Source of the DNA: Drosophila persimilis
Taxonomy: Eukaryota > Arthropoda > Insecta > Diptera > Drosophilidae
Direction: 5' to 3'
Assembly: GCF_003286085.1 (NCBI RefSeq)
Contig: NW_020825288.1
Coordinates: forward strand, 28,210,001 to 28,274,000
Length of the DNA: 64,000 nt
This document shows positions 47,174 to 59,100 of the stretch, one piece after another; position 1 is the first letter of the stretch; each line of letters begins with the position of its first letter. A program made the translations under genes and the position numbers. The notes under the pieces are model-generated. The model saw nothing but the letters and a program-made list of their open reading frames with translations. It made no database searches and was not told where the DNA came from.

Positions 47174-50100
47174 CTATGAGGATGGCAGTGGTTTGAGAGG
47201 TTTGGATAGGGGGGGAGATAGTTTTGGAAATAGTGTTTATGTTACGCAAGGATCTACGTTTATTTTTCGATACGCTATGTGATTGGCTTGCACTTTTTAA
47301 TGTTTTTTAGGGGTTTACAGAAAGGCGGAACTTTGCATTATATTTACGCTTATTGAGAGATTTGGCTTGACTTTTGCTGGTGTTTTTATTTTTTTGTTTT
47401 GTTTTGGGTTTTGAAGAAGTTGAACGTTTGGCTAACGATGATTTCGATTTTGGTATTTTGATGATGGTTTTGTGAGTAGCGATACATACATATACATATA
47501 CAGATACATATATAAATACGAGTTAATATATAAATATTTGTAAAAGCGATTCGACTTGGTTTGGTTTTTATGGTATTTTTTGTTGGTTGACTTCGTTTTT
47601 TTTTTTAGTTTTGCTGATACTTTTGGTATGGAAGTTTTGCGTTTTTATTGAAGCGTGCTTAATGGCTTACCGTCCATTTTAGCCTGTTCGGTTAGTTGTG
47701 GCGGTGCCGATTGTGGTGGCGGCGGTGGTTTCTCCACCGGTGTCGATGCTTTTATCTCGCTCTGAGGTCGGCTATAGTTCTCCCCTGAAAGTGAACCGAT
47801 TTCAAAAGATATTCCACACGTAAAGACACGTATACTCTACCATCTTTGACATTCTGGGTAACCGTAAAGGTCTTGCCCGTATCCAGGGGCACGGTCCAGT
47901 TCACTGGATCGGGCGAACGCATTATAATCTGCTCCGGGGACTTCACCCGAGTGGGTTCTGGCGGTGACTTCACCAGAGGTTCCTCGGGAACCTCGGGGAC
48001 CACTGGCGGCTGTGGGCTGCAGCTGGAAATGGAAATGGCAGTCTCACGACCATCCTCGCCATCGTCTGTTGGTTTTTGCAAAATATCCAAAGAGATATAT
48101 CAATTTTGGCTTTGAATTCATTTTGTGGAACGATTGAACTATGAAAATAACTTGATTATAGGCGCATTTTTTTATGTTTGAGTTATATCTTTATATCGTA
48201 TATGCTGTCGCAGCTGTAGAACTTCATAAATATCTTCTTTTTATTGTTAAGCAAACTTTGTGATTGAGTTTTTACTGGTTAGTAGTTGTAACAAAAAATC
48301 GAAAATGATATATCATAGATCAAACGAAAAATGTTAAGGGAACTTAGGAGAACTTAAGTATATTAAGCCGGAAGCTTAAAAGGCAACAAAATTGTTAGTA
48401 GAAATTAATCAAAAAATAATAGAATTCTCTTGCTATTTTTTTTTCTTTTATTTTTTTTAAGATTTGTATAAAGCGCACAACATGAAAAACCGGCATGCCA
48501 CAAATTCACAAACAGACACGCAACATTTAAAAGCGTGGAAGTTCTATAAAATGCAGGGAAATTAGGAGAGGAAATAAAGTTTTTTATGTTTTCTTATGGC
48601 TGTTGTTTGTTGGGTGAAGAATGTAGGAGGCAGAGACGACAGGCAACAACGACGATATCGACGACAGCTGGGAACGCCAGGGTAGTACCTCATATAAAAA
48701 ATACCCCTTCATAATATTTCAAACAAACCTTTAAATGTACCATTTCTGTAACTCGTTTGTACTCAGAAATTCTCAGAAAGTCTGGAGAATCGTGTAGAAT
48801 GTAAGATCTATTAACTTTGATTTAATTTTGTGATGAAAATGTGGTGTAGATCTACAGCTATATCCTGTATCTTTTTCTAGATCATTTCTAAGAAATTTTC
48901 TGCTAAAATATATCTCTTTTCTTCTAGTGCCTGTGTCTAGTATTGTGTTCAAGTGTTTCACTGTAGAATTATGGTATTCAAAATCAAAGTATGTATAAGG
49001 GATCTCTAGACAAGTATGTTCACTACTTTATAATTACAATATACATACACAAAAAAGAAAGAATAGTAGATTACGAGTACAAGGAGTAGTACACACAGAA
49101 CAGAGATTTATAGCCATATAGAGAACACAATGAAAAACTACAAATGATGAGACGCATAGTACTATATAGGAAAACGATCTTAATTCAATATGTACATAGA
49201 AACACGGCTGGAATACACAACATTTACAAACATTGATGACAACAACAACTAACATTTAATAACAATGCATTTTGCTCTTTGGTTTTAACCACAATTGTTT
49301 GCAAGATAAGAATTTTGGGTAATTTAACTGCAATTTTCATTGCATTCAATTTGGATGGTGATTTTCGTGATGGGTGTATTCGAAAATTGTCTTTTTCGGG
49401 CCAGTGGAATAACGAGGTAACAATACATTTTTCAACACAATTCTAAACTACAAAATGTTAACTATATAATTTGTAATGCCAATCGATCTAAACACACACA
49501 TGATTCCACATGGCTCGGGGCTTCGGAACATAAAACATTTATTGGGGGGGAGGGCTGTATCTAATTGTGGAGCCCATTCTGATGCCAATTCGGTAAATGA
49601 TAAAATGGTGTACAAACAGTTTTGGCCAAGGTGTAAAATGCTCAATTATTAATAGCTTTTTGAGATAGTTTTTTCATTTTTTTGTTTTTTTTTTTTTAGT
49701 TTTACAAAAGTTGCAACACAAACATTTCGCGCATCAGATGTCATTTTACAGCATTTTCCGTATATAATTTATGTATTTTTTGTTTATTTTTTGGGATTTT
49801 TATTTGAAGAGATTTCAAGATTCAAGTTTTCGGTGAAACTTTACTCACTTTCAGCCAATTTTCTATCCTGACCTGGTACCGTGAGCCGTTTGATGTTGAT
49901 GGTTGCAGGCCGGATGGGATTTTGAGACGAGGATGTTGCTGATTGAGCTGTTGACTGAACAACTGGTTGAGATGTGCCTTCTCTGACCGAGGCCGTGCCC
50001 GAGGCTGCTGTTGATGTTGCTGCTTGTGTTTTGTCTGATGGGGCAGCAGTCTTTTGTTGCTGCTGCTGCTGCTGTTGTTGTTGCTGTTGTAGTTGCTGTT

Positions 50101-53100
50101 GCTTTTGTTTGTTCTGCTGATTTTTGACACTATTCGTCTGACTACCGCTACCAGCACCAACAGTACTACCAAAACCAATGCAACTAATATTCGATCTATC
50201 TTTGTCTGTCTTACGCATTTGCTGTTGTTGCTGTTGCTGCTGCTGCTGTTTCTGCTGTGGCTGCTGCTGTTGTCCCGATGTTGCAGATGCCGCAGATGAT
50301 TTCAGAATTTTGTTGGATCTGCCGGGTCCATGGGTTGTCTTGGCTTGTGATGTTTGCGATTGATTGGCATGAGGCTGATTAGCATTTAAAGTTGATTTTG
50401 TTGCAGATGCTGATCGGATTGCTGTTGCTGTTGCAGTTGCTGGCGGCGCAGAGGCTACTCTACCATTAGGCGGTGGCAGGGAACTACTTTTAATGCGGGA
50501 TTGGAATGTTGTGGATAGGGTGGCTATAAAAACGTAAGCAAGTTTTCGGTTTTTTGTTTTGGATATTTTTCGTCGTTTTGCATATTTTTTTATTTTTATG
50601 ATTTTTAAACCGAAAACAAAACGCACATGAAAAAAGTATATGGTTAAAAGTATTTTTTTATTAGAAAAGTTTTCTTTTTGGTTTATGACGAATCAAAAAT
50701 GCAATCAAAGCAAAGACTAAAAAAATGTCCATAAAATCATAGCTTCAAATTAAAAAAAAAAATGAAATGAACACAAATTAAATTCTGTTAGTGAGTACAC
50801 GTTTAAACTTAGTTTTTGGTTAACAATTTCTAGTTGTTAGTAGTACTTAAATGGGAACATCTATTGGAACGCTGGGGATTCATTGTTGGCTGAGAATATC
50901 TCATTAGTTAATACTTTTCCCCTATTTACGTACATATTATTAACAAATATTACACAATATCTAGGGCTGCTTTAAAAGCCAACAACGTCACACACTTAGG
51001 GTTAGTTTTTTTTTGGGCAAAAACGGAATACAAACGAAAAAACGAAAAAACAACTGGATTTGTTAGTTTTACTTTAAATTACTTACAATTAAGTTTAATT
51101 GTTTTATTGTTTTAGTTTTGTTAGTTAGTTTTGTTAGTAGTTTTGTTCACTTCAACATGCTAAAACTATAGATTGTTAGTATTATGTTACTCGAAAGAGC
51201 AATCAAACGCTTCATTACAAAGAGAACGACGAAACAGAACTCAAGGAGGGGGAACTAAACAAATATGAAACAATGAAAAACTGCATGACCAGAGACTAAA
51301 CTAACAGAAATGTTCAAACAAAGTACTGGATAATGATTCTGTAATTATGTTAGTTATTAGTTTCGTTAGACACTTATCTAGATTGTCGATTGATTGATTA
51401 GAGGAGAGGTGTGTTCCAAAAAACTAACTAAAACTGAGAGTAGATCTTGCAAATCAAAATTAAATGAATGCAAAAACCAACGAAACAAAAATCGAATCAA
51501 CACATGACATTATGCAAACTAGGTCTAAAGTAAGTTCCAAACTAAAAATAAAGGCAATGAAGGCCTCGTTACGTCGCTGGGGGAATGTGGGAATGTGGGA
51601 ATGTTTCGGTAGTGCTGCTCTATTTTTGGACTACTTACATGGGCGTGTCTTACGCTCGCTTCCGGCCGCTGTCGTGGCTGAAGTCGGTGTCTTTTTGCGG
51701 CTCGCCGGAGGGGCCTGTGAGGCCGACCGTATCTGTCGCTTCGGGGATTCATTCTCAGCAACGCCCGGACCCACCGATTGGGAGCGTGCTGCAGACACAT
51801 CCCCAACATGGACACACCGAACAAATGAGGATGGTTTCGTTTTCGATTTTTGGTTGTTTTTTTGTTTTGTTTTGTTTTGCATTTCATTTCGTTTGGTTTT
51901 TATATTTTTTGAACGATTTTTGTTGTATGGTTGGTGGTGGTGGCGGTTTGATTGATGATAAAAGTACGGTTTGGTATGTTTTAATTTCAAAAATTCGCAT
52001 TTTGGCAGAGATGTTCTTATACTTTATGATTTTAGTTCTCTCTACTGGTGAAGTTTTTGTGGGGGTGTGAATTATTGTATAGGAGAATGTGTTCTTTTTT
52101 TTACAAGGTACTACAAATAAATACTCATTTAAACCCTCAATTCTGGCAGATTTATGGTCGTAAAGTGAGTTTTGAGTGTAGTAGATCGCTCGGGTGGTAA
52201 AATAGTCGGATGTCTAGCGCCTAACAAAGATTTAAAACGATTTCTGACGACCTGTATATCCTGGTGCATACCGCAATCGTAGCCTGAATTCTTATTAAAA
52301 TTATGGATTAACTTTAGCAAATATACAGCCCCGACTTCAAAGCCCCAGTCCCAGTCACAGTATAAGCTACTTAATCGACAGCAGTTTCCATTTTAAAAAT
52401 AATTACTTGACTCTCCTAAATATCTATGTACCAATCAATTCCTGTTTACAGTCTCTGTGTAATCGAAAAAAAACGCCAGATCTATTCCTGCTCTCAGTCA
52501 CTTTACAGCACACTTCAAATATCACTTTAATCACATATTGTATTTACAACCAATTGTCAACCTATCATCAGGCATCTGCTAATCAAAAAACAATGAAGCA
52601 ATATATACACCGATACAGCGATATGAACATGATGGCCACACATCAATGGAAGTAGCCTTAACTTAAAAATACAAAAAAAGGACAGAAGCTCCATTACTTA
52701 CAACCCATGAATGTAAGTATCTGCAAAATGTTCTCTACAGACATGTTTCTCGAATGTATTACATGATTAAAAACTCGTTTTTCAAAGTAAATAGAAATAT
52801 AAATACTTTAAACAAGGAAACTACATAAAAGTCTGGTGCAGAAAATCTCATAGCCCAACAAGAAGTCTTCGGTGCACACTCGAAAAGGATGAGAAACGAA
52901 TTCGAATCCTTAGCAAGGAGTGGGATGGAAAATATATATGCAAATCAAATGATGGAAGCATTTGAGCAAACTATGGCAAAAACGGAAATCATAGGATAAC
53001 AGGGCGTATACTTATTGTTTGGAGCGTGTGTACAATTGTTTGTTCTGTGACAGCTTCTGTGTTGCACTTATGGGATTGTGCATTTTTTGTGTACTTGTGT

Positions 53101-56100
53101 CATTTTTTTGCTTAGAAAGTAGATATTTCTATTTTGGCTATGATTAACTTTTCGGTATAGGATGTGTATATTTGTCTTCTTCTGAAGTCGAGAGAATAAA
53201 TAGAAGAGGCAAAAAAAGGATGGCTACTCACATTTGAGAACCTTCTTGGGACTGCCCTTTTGGGGGCTGCCTTTCTGGGGCGATCCATGCCTGGAAAGGG
53301 CTGTCTTCTTGGGGCTACCCCTCTGCGATTCCGACTCCCTCTTGGTTATGGCTGGCATCAGTTTCTCGCGGGTGGGCGAAGGCAGCAGGGCTCCCTCTTC
53401 CACATCTGAAAAGGTGCTACCATTAGTGGTTGGAAGAGCAAAAGCTAGGGGCTGGACCAACCCGGACCCGTGGTGCGTTCTAAATGGTGGCGTATATTGC
53501 TAAAGCGTGCTGGCAGTGCTGAAATCTCATCTTTATTATCAACCAAATAGGCTTGACCAGGAACTCGGGGTTTGAGTGGAGTCTTTGGCAATGGCGCTGA
53601 TTTCTTATTATTTTCCTGATCCTTCTCCTCCTTTGTAATGGGTCTTTGATCGAGGATTTAAAACGGATATTATGAGGTGTATATATAAGGTTCAATTATC
53701 AGGTATTACCTATGCACAGTCGAAGCCAAAGATAATGCTGAAAGTGAGCTGCGCCTTGAAACCTGATCCCACAGATCCTTCTGCTTCTTGTACAATTCCG
53801 GATCAATCTCCCTGCCCCAGCCACGGCTCTACCAAAGGAAAACAAGTTTGATTTAAGCAAAAGACATACATGAGATGTCATTGTCATACCTTATATTCCC
53901 CTGCCTTTTTGCGTAGTTCAACCATGTCCTTGAACCACAAATCCAAATTCGGTTTAGAGTGCGGCGGATCGGTGCCATTCATGACCGCCACTTGGCCGGA
54001 ATCGGCTCCATGTCCATGCTTATTGTCCACCACATCCTTGAAAGCGGCATCGGTGAAGCCAAAGTTCTCCTTTTTCGTGATGAAGTGATTTATACGCTCG
54101 TTATCGTATGCCTGCGAGAATGGACGCGCCTTGTGCTCCACGATGGTCACTTGTCTGCAAAAACACAGCCCAGGGATCATTAGCTTAAGGGAAACACAAG
54201 ACAATCTTTAAGAAAAGGGGGACGACTGTGCATCTCGATGGCGGTGGCTGCTGACATGCAACACTTTGCAACATGCATGTGGATGAGTGGGAGATTGAGA
54301 TGTGATGCTGCTGATTTCGGGTAATCGGGTCTACATGAAGAGGACATCGTCGAATGAGAATGGCAGAAGCTCTGACTGTCGGTTGGGTTTATCTAAAGTG
54401 AAGTGAAGTTAAGCAAACGTGTACATACTTCTCGTGCGTTTTTCTATCATCCGTATCGCTAACCAACGGCTCCAACTCATGTAGAGTAGCTGAAAGCACA
54501 CAGATATGAAATTTAATGCTGCTATCCATACACGATCGAAAGCTTTATACAGATTCATCCTGCATGTACATTAAGATAATCGAAAATATATATATAGTAT
54601 ATTCATAGGAGAACTAAAGGTGGAAATAAAGGAGCTTCAGTAAACATTAGTTTTTCTTTTTCTTTTTTTTTTGCAAAGTGTCTAAGTTGTTGGAACTCAA
54701 GGGAACAAAGTATTAAGGTGATCTCTTATTAATTGTACAGCAAATAAATGAGCCGGAAGCAGCGCCTTGGTGGGTGGGTTAGTGGTTTAGTGGTTCAGTG
54801 GTTTCAGTGGTGGGTGGCTTTTACTTTTCGGGTGTTTCTTTGGCAAATGCAAAAAGAAAAAACTTTAAATCAGAATCAAATTTGTGTGTGTGTTTTGTGT
54901 GTGTGTGGGTGTTGGCATTGAAACAAAAAAGTAAATTATATGTCGAAAATGACTTGGTTGAAGCGTGTTTGGCATGGGTTATCCTTCAATTTTGGGTTTG
55001 CTTTTTTTGTTTTTAGAATATAGAACGAAATTCAAACCAATTTGTTTGTATATTTAATGTATAAATTCGAGTTGAATGCACCTTATTAGTAATATTTTTT
55101 TAGTATCTGTAAGCACTACAGCCAATGGGTTTTGTACACTATTTGAAGCTCGTTTCGCTGTAAGCTCAAGGCGTCGCAAGACCAAAGCAGTTTTTGCATT
55201 TTGAAGCCACTAATTTTTGTTTTCACTGCGATGCAGATGCACTTAACAATTTAGCAGATATATATGTAGAGTAGAGGAGGGATAAGGTGGTATTTCTATT
55301 TCCGTTTCCGTTTGCCTTACCTATGCGCTTACACTGTAAATTTTGTTCGGTTTTGTTTCGGTTTCGGTTTTTGGAGAATGTTCATGTTAAAGCCCCCTGC
55401 CAATATCCCTGACTAAATGAATATATGATATATAGTACGAGGATGTCATGACTGACTGATGGATAGTTTGTTCTTGTGGTATGTGGTATGCTATGAGTCT
55501 CTAAAAATTCCGTTTCACACATGCAATGAAACTAAGGCCAACAACTCCTATTCCTCGAAACTGAACTGAAAATACTTATAAAAGGTATGTATCACACAAC
55601 CTCTGCGGCCGCAACATGCTCCGACTACACTTTTGCTAGTTCATCAATCGATCCATTCATCACGATTAAATTGCATTGATATCCATCCACTCACAATCCA
55701 TAATTCCTTCTAGTTGAAGCACGTACTCGCATTCGTATTCGAGTTCATTTGGGGACTCATTCAAGGCAATTTATCGCTTAGCATGAATACAAATTTATGT
55801 GTGTGTTTTTTTTATGGTTTCGTTAGCACTAATATAAATGAAATTTCGTTCAACACTTACGTCAGCTTTTGGCTAAAAAGATATTCTTGAATGTGTTTTT
55901 AACTTTTGTTTTCTTCTTTTCTTTTTTTTGTTCTTTTGTAAAGGAATTTAGCATAATTTCGTTCTATATGAAATAGATTTGAAAGACAGTAAAAGTATTT
56001 TGCTAACTGCTTGAAACGAAAAAGTAATCATTAGTCCATAAAAGCGATCAACGAAATATTGGCTTGTATATACAGAAATCATACGAAAAATAATATCAAT

Positions 56101-59100
56101 AAGTTATACTAGGAATATTACGAGTATCTATCTTAAGGCTGAGAGCACTGTATACATATATAAAGAGCTATATATGTACATATATGATAAAGCATAAATT
56201 TACGACGACGTGTACATAAAAAACTTGATTTGATTCGCATTTTTTTTTCAATTAATTGTATATAGGTTTTTTTTTGTGGCAGTGCTGAGAGTTAGAGAAA
56301 AGTTTTAGCTACATTTACCAACACTATTCAACAAAGATTTCTATTACGTTTGTTTTTTTTTTTAGTTTTTTGTTTTTTGATCAATGCTGCTGCCACTGCA
56401 CAAATTTTTCATTTAAAAATCATCTTGAAAAATAAACAAATTTACTCTTTCCACACACAAAAAGGTTAGTAACAAAAGTTAGTTTTTGTTTCGTGAATTA
56501 GTTGGTTACGTAAAGAAAATGATTAGAAATCAAATGGAAATTCATTTTAGTAGTACGCTCATTCTTGTTTTTGGATTGTTTTTAGTATTACATATAGAGT
56601 ATTATTTGAAAGAAACTATACGCTAATAGGAAATGTATTCTTTATCAGTTTTTTTTTTTTGGTTTTTTTTTTTTGGTTTTTAGTATTTTAAATAAATGCT
56701 TAGCGACGACAATTTGTTGTCGCACCTTCTTTCTGATTTGTTGTACGTTTTTTATGCACCGTTGGCAGACCTGCACCCATCACCGACTGATGGGTGTGAC
56801 TGTGGCCGTGGGTCTGGGTCTGGTTTAGACTCTGATTCTGGCTCTGAGTGTGACTGTGGCTCTGACTGGATCGCAGGGCGCCCAATGAGATACTCTTTCG
56901 AGGGTAATCGCCGGCCGCGGCCTTAGACGTCGCCTCGCCGCCGCCCTTAATCCGCCGAACATTCGGCCAAACGAATTGCAGGCGGTACTCTGTGCTCAGT
57001 TTTGAGATGGTCTTTCGAAATAGGCCATTTGACTCACCCGCCTGCGAAATAGAAGAGCAGAAATCACATAACGCAAAAGGGGTGACAAAATTAAGAGGGG
57101 AGGAGAGGAGAGAAGAGAAAGAGAAAAGAAAGAGCATTGCATTGTCGTATTGATTGTGAGCACAAGTTATATAAATACAATATTATAATTTACGTAAATA
57201 TTATCATTATTATAGTGACGATGATCAGACCACACATGTAACAAAGAAAAGATGGAGACGAGACCGAGTTTTCAGGCATGGAATGGAGAAACGGAGAAGC
57301 GGGGAGAACGAGAACGAGAAAGAGAAAGAGAAGAAATACACACAATACAAGTATAAATTGTAAATTTTGAATATCTATCACTAATTGATGGTTTAGTATT
57401 CGGTTTAAAATTATTGATTAAATCTGAATATAGTAGCACACTTATACTAGATCCAAGATCTACATGCACTACACAAATCACAGACAGAACTCCTCCATAA
57501 CGATACAAGTATTGAAAGTATATCAAGAGTACACCAATAGGAAGTGCCTGAATGGTTGCAACAAAGAAATCGATGCAAACAACTTATGCAAATGTTGAAG
57601 AGTTCTGCAGATTAAAATTGTACATTCAGGTCGAGTACAAGGCTGACTATCTGTCTGTCTGTCTGTCTGACAACTCAATGGCACATCCACACACTGCATA
57701 AAAGCATGTACATAAAAATGTTACCCATTGCCGCAAAAGGCGAGACGAGTTACGGAATGTTCCACAACATGTTCAGCACATGGAAAATGGCCAATAAAAG
57801 GGCCCAGAAAAGTTATAGACAGGAATGGCGAAGGCAGAACGGACATTCAGACTGATAGACAGGACAAGCGACAGGACTAATAGAAATTGTTGCGCCAGTC
57901 CCAGTCGCAAGTCCCGGTTCAATGGTCCGAAGCGCGTCCTATCTCTGATCGGAAATAAAAGACAGTTTTTTCTCGCTTTTCCCAGGGTTCTTTATGTGGC
58001 GCCACGAAGGGAGAGGCACACCAAATGATGGGCGTTGGCTTCTGCAGACATTTCCGATGGGAGTCCACTCCAAATGAGATTCACAAATGATGTCTGCAAG
58101 CTGATTCCGACATGCATTTCATTCAAAGCTCAACCCAAAAACACATACAGACTCGTACATATATTAAAATACATAATACCCAAGTGTTACAGACAGATAT
58201 TTGGGATAATGGATGGGAGCCCAATCCATTCAACAATTGTGTACCTGTTTTCTTGTGGCTCCATCGATCTCCGTTGCAGCGGGATAGGCACGTCCATTAG
58301 GCACAACGGGTGGTCCCTCCGATTTGCTGCGACGCGAAGGTGTCCCGCCCCGTCCCTCCGACTGCAAATAAATATACAGCACACACAGGATATATGTAGT
58401 ACGATGTATAGTTAATTAGTTGGTCATTAATATTACGCATACGCCCTGTCGACGTGCGTCATCAGGTGAAACTCAATTAATTATGTATTGTCAGGGTGTG
58501 CATGATAGCACACAGACCTTACGCTAGGGCACCGCTATCTCAAATGTCCTTGCAACATGTGCTGCTCACTGTGTGCCTCATTATTAATTAGTCCAGAGGA
58601 AAGGACCCCACCTTATATAAGATTTTTTGTGCTCTGTGTGTGCAGTGTGTGCTTTTTGTGGCACTTTTATGAGCACCACACCACGACTTAAACGAATTAA
58701 CCCTAATGCCAATCCCGGCGTAAAGGCAAGCCCCATTCATATGCAAATAAATATGCTAGTATATAGAATTCCAAACACAAAAAAAACTATGACCAGCAGT
58801 TAATGCTCTTTAAATGCGAATTAAAATGAAATATACAAAAAAAACCTGTCAATATAATTAAATTCAAACGTTTCTGAACGATCTTTTTAATGCTCAATTA
58901 TATGCAGTGACACCACATCAAATGTCAAACGATTATACGACTAACCAGATTATAGAGTATATTAAATATACTTCTTTCTATTGCTCTTTTGCATGCACTT
59001 TTTTATTTCCCTCATGGACCTCTTCAAATGTCAAAAGAGCATTAAGTTTGTGTGTGGGCCATAAAATGAAAATACCATTATGTGCTCATGTGGAGGTCCT

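Noticed and set aside
55863-55874. 12-nt segment flanked by TTTTTAG and GTAAGT (minus strand)
   Set aside because: In the phase required between its neighbouring exons it contains TGA, and no other phase fits.
58613-58645. TATATAAG on the plus strand with a weak downstream CAGTG
   Set aside because: No matching initiator, leader or donor follows, and it lies inside an intron of the minus-strand gene.
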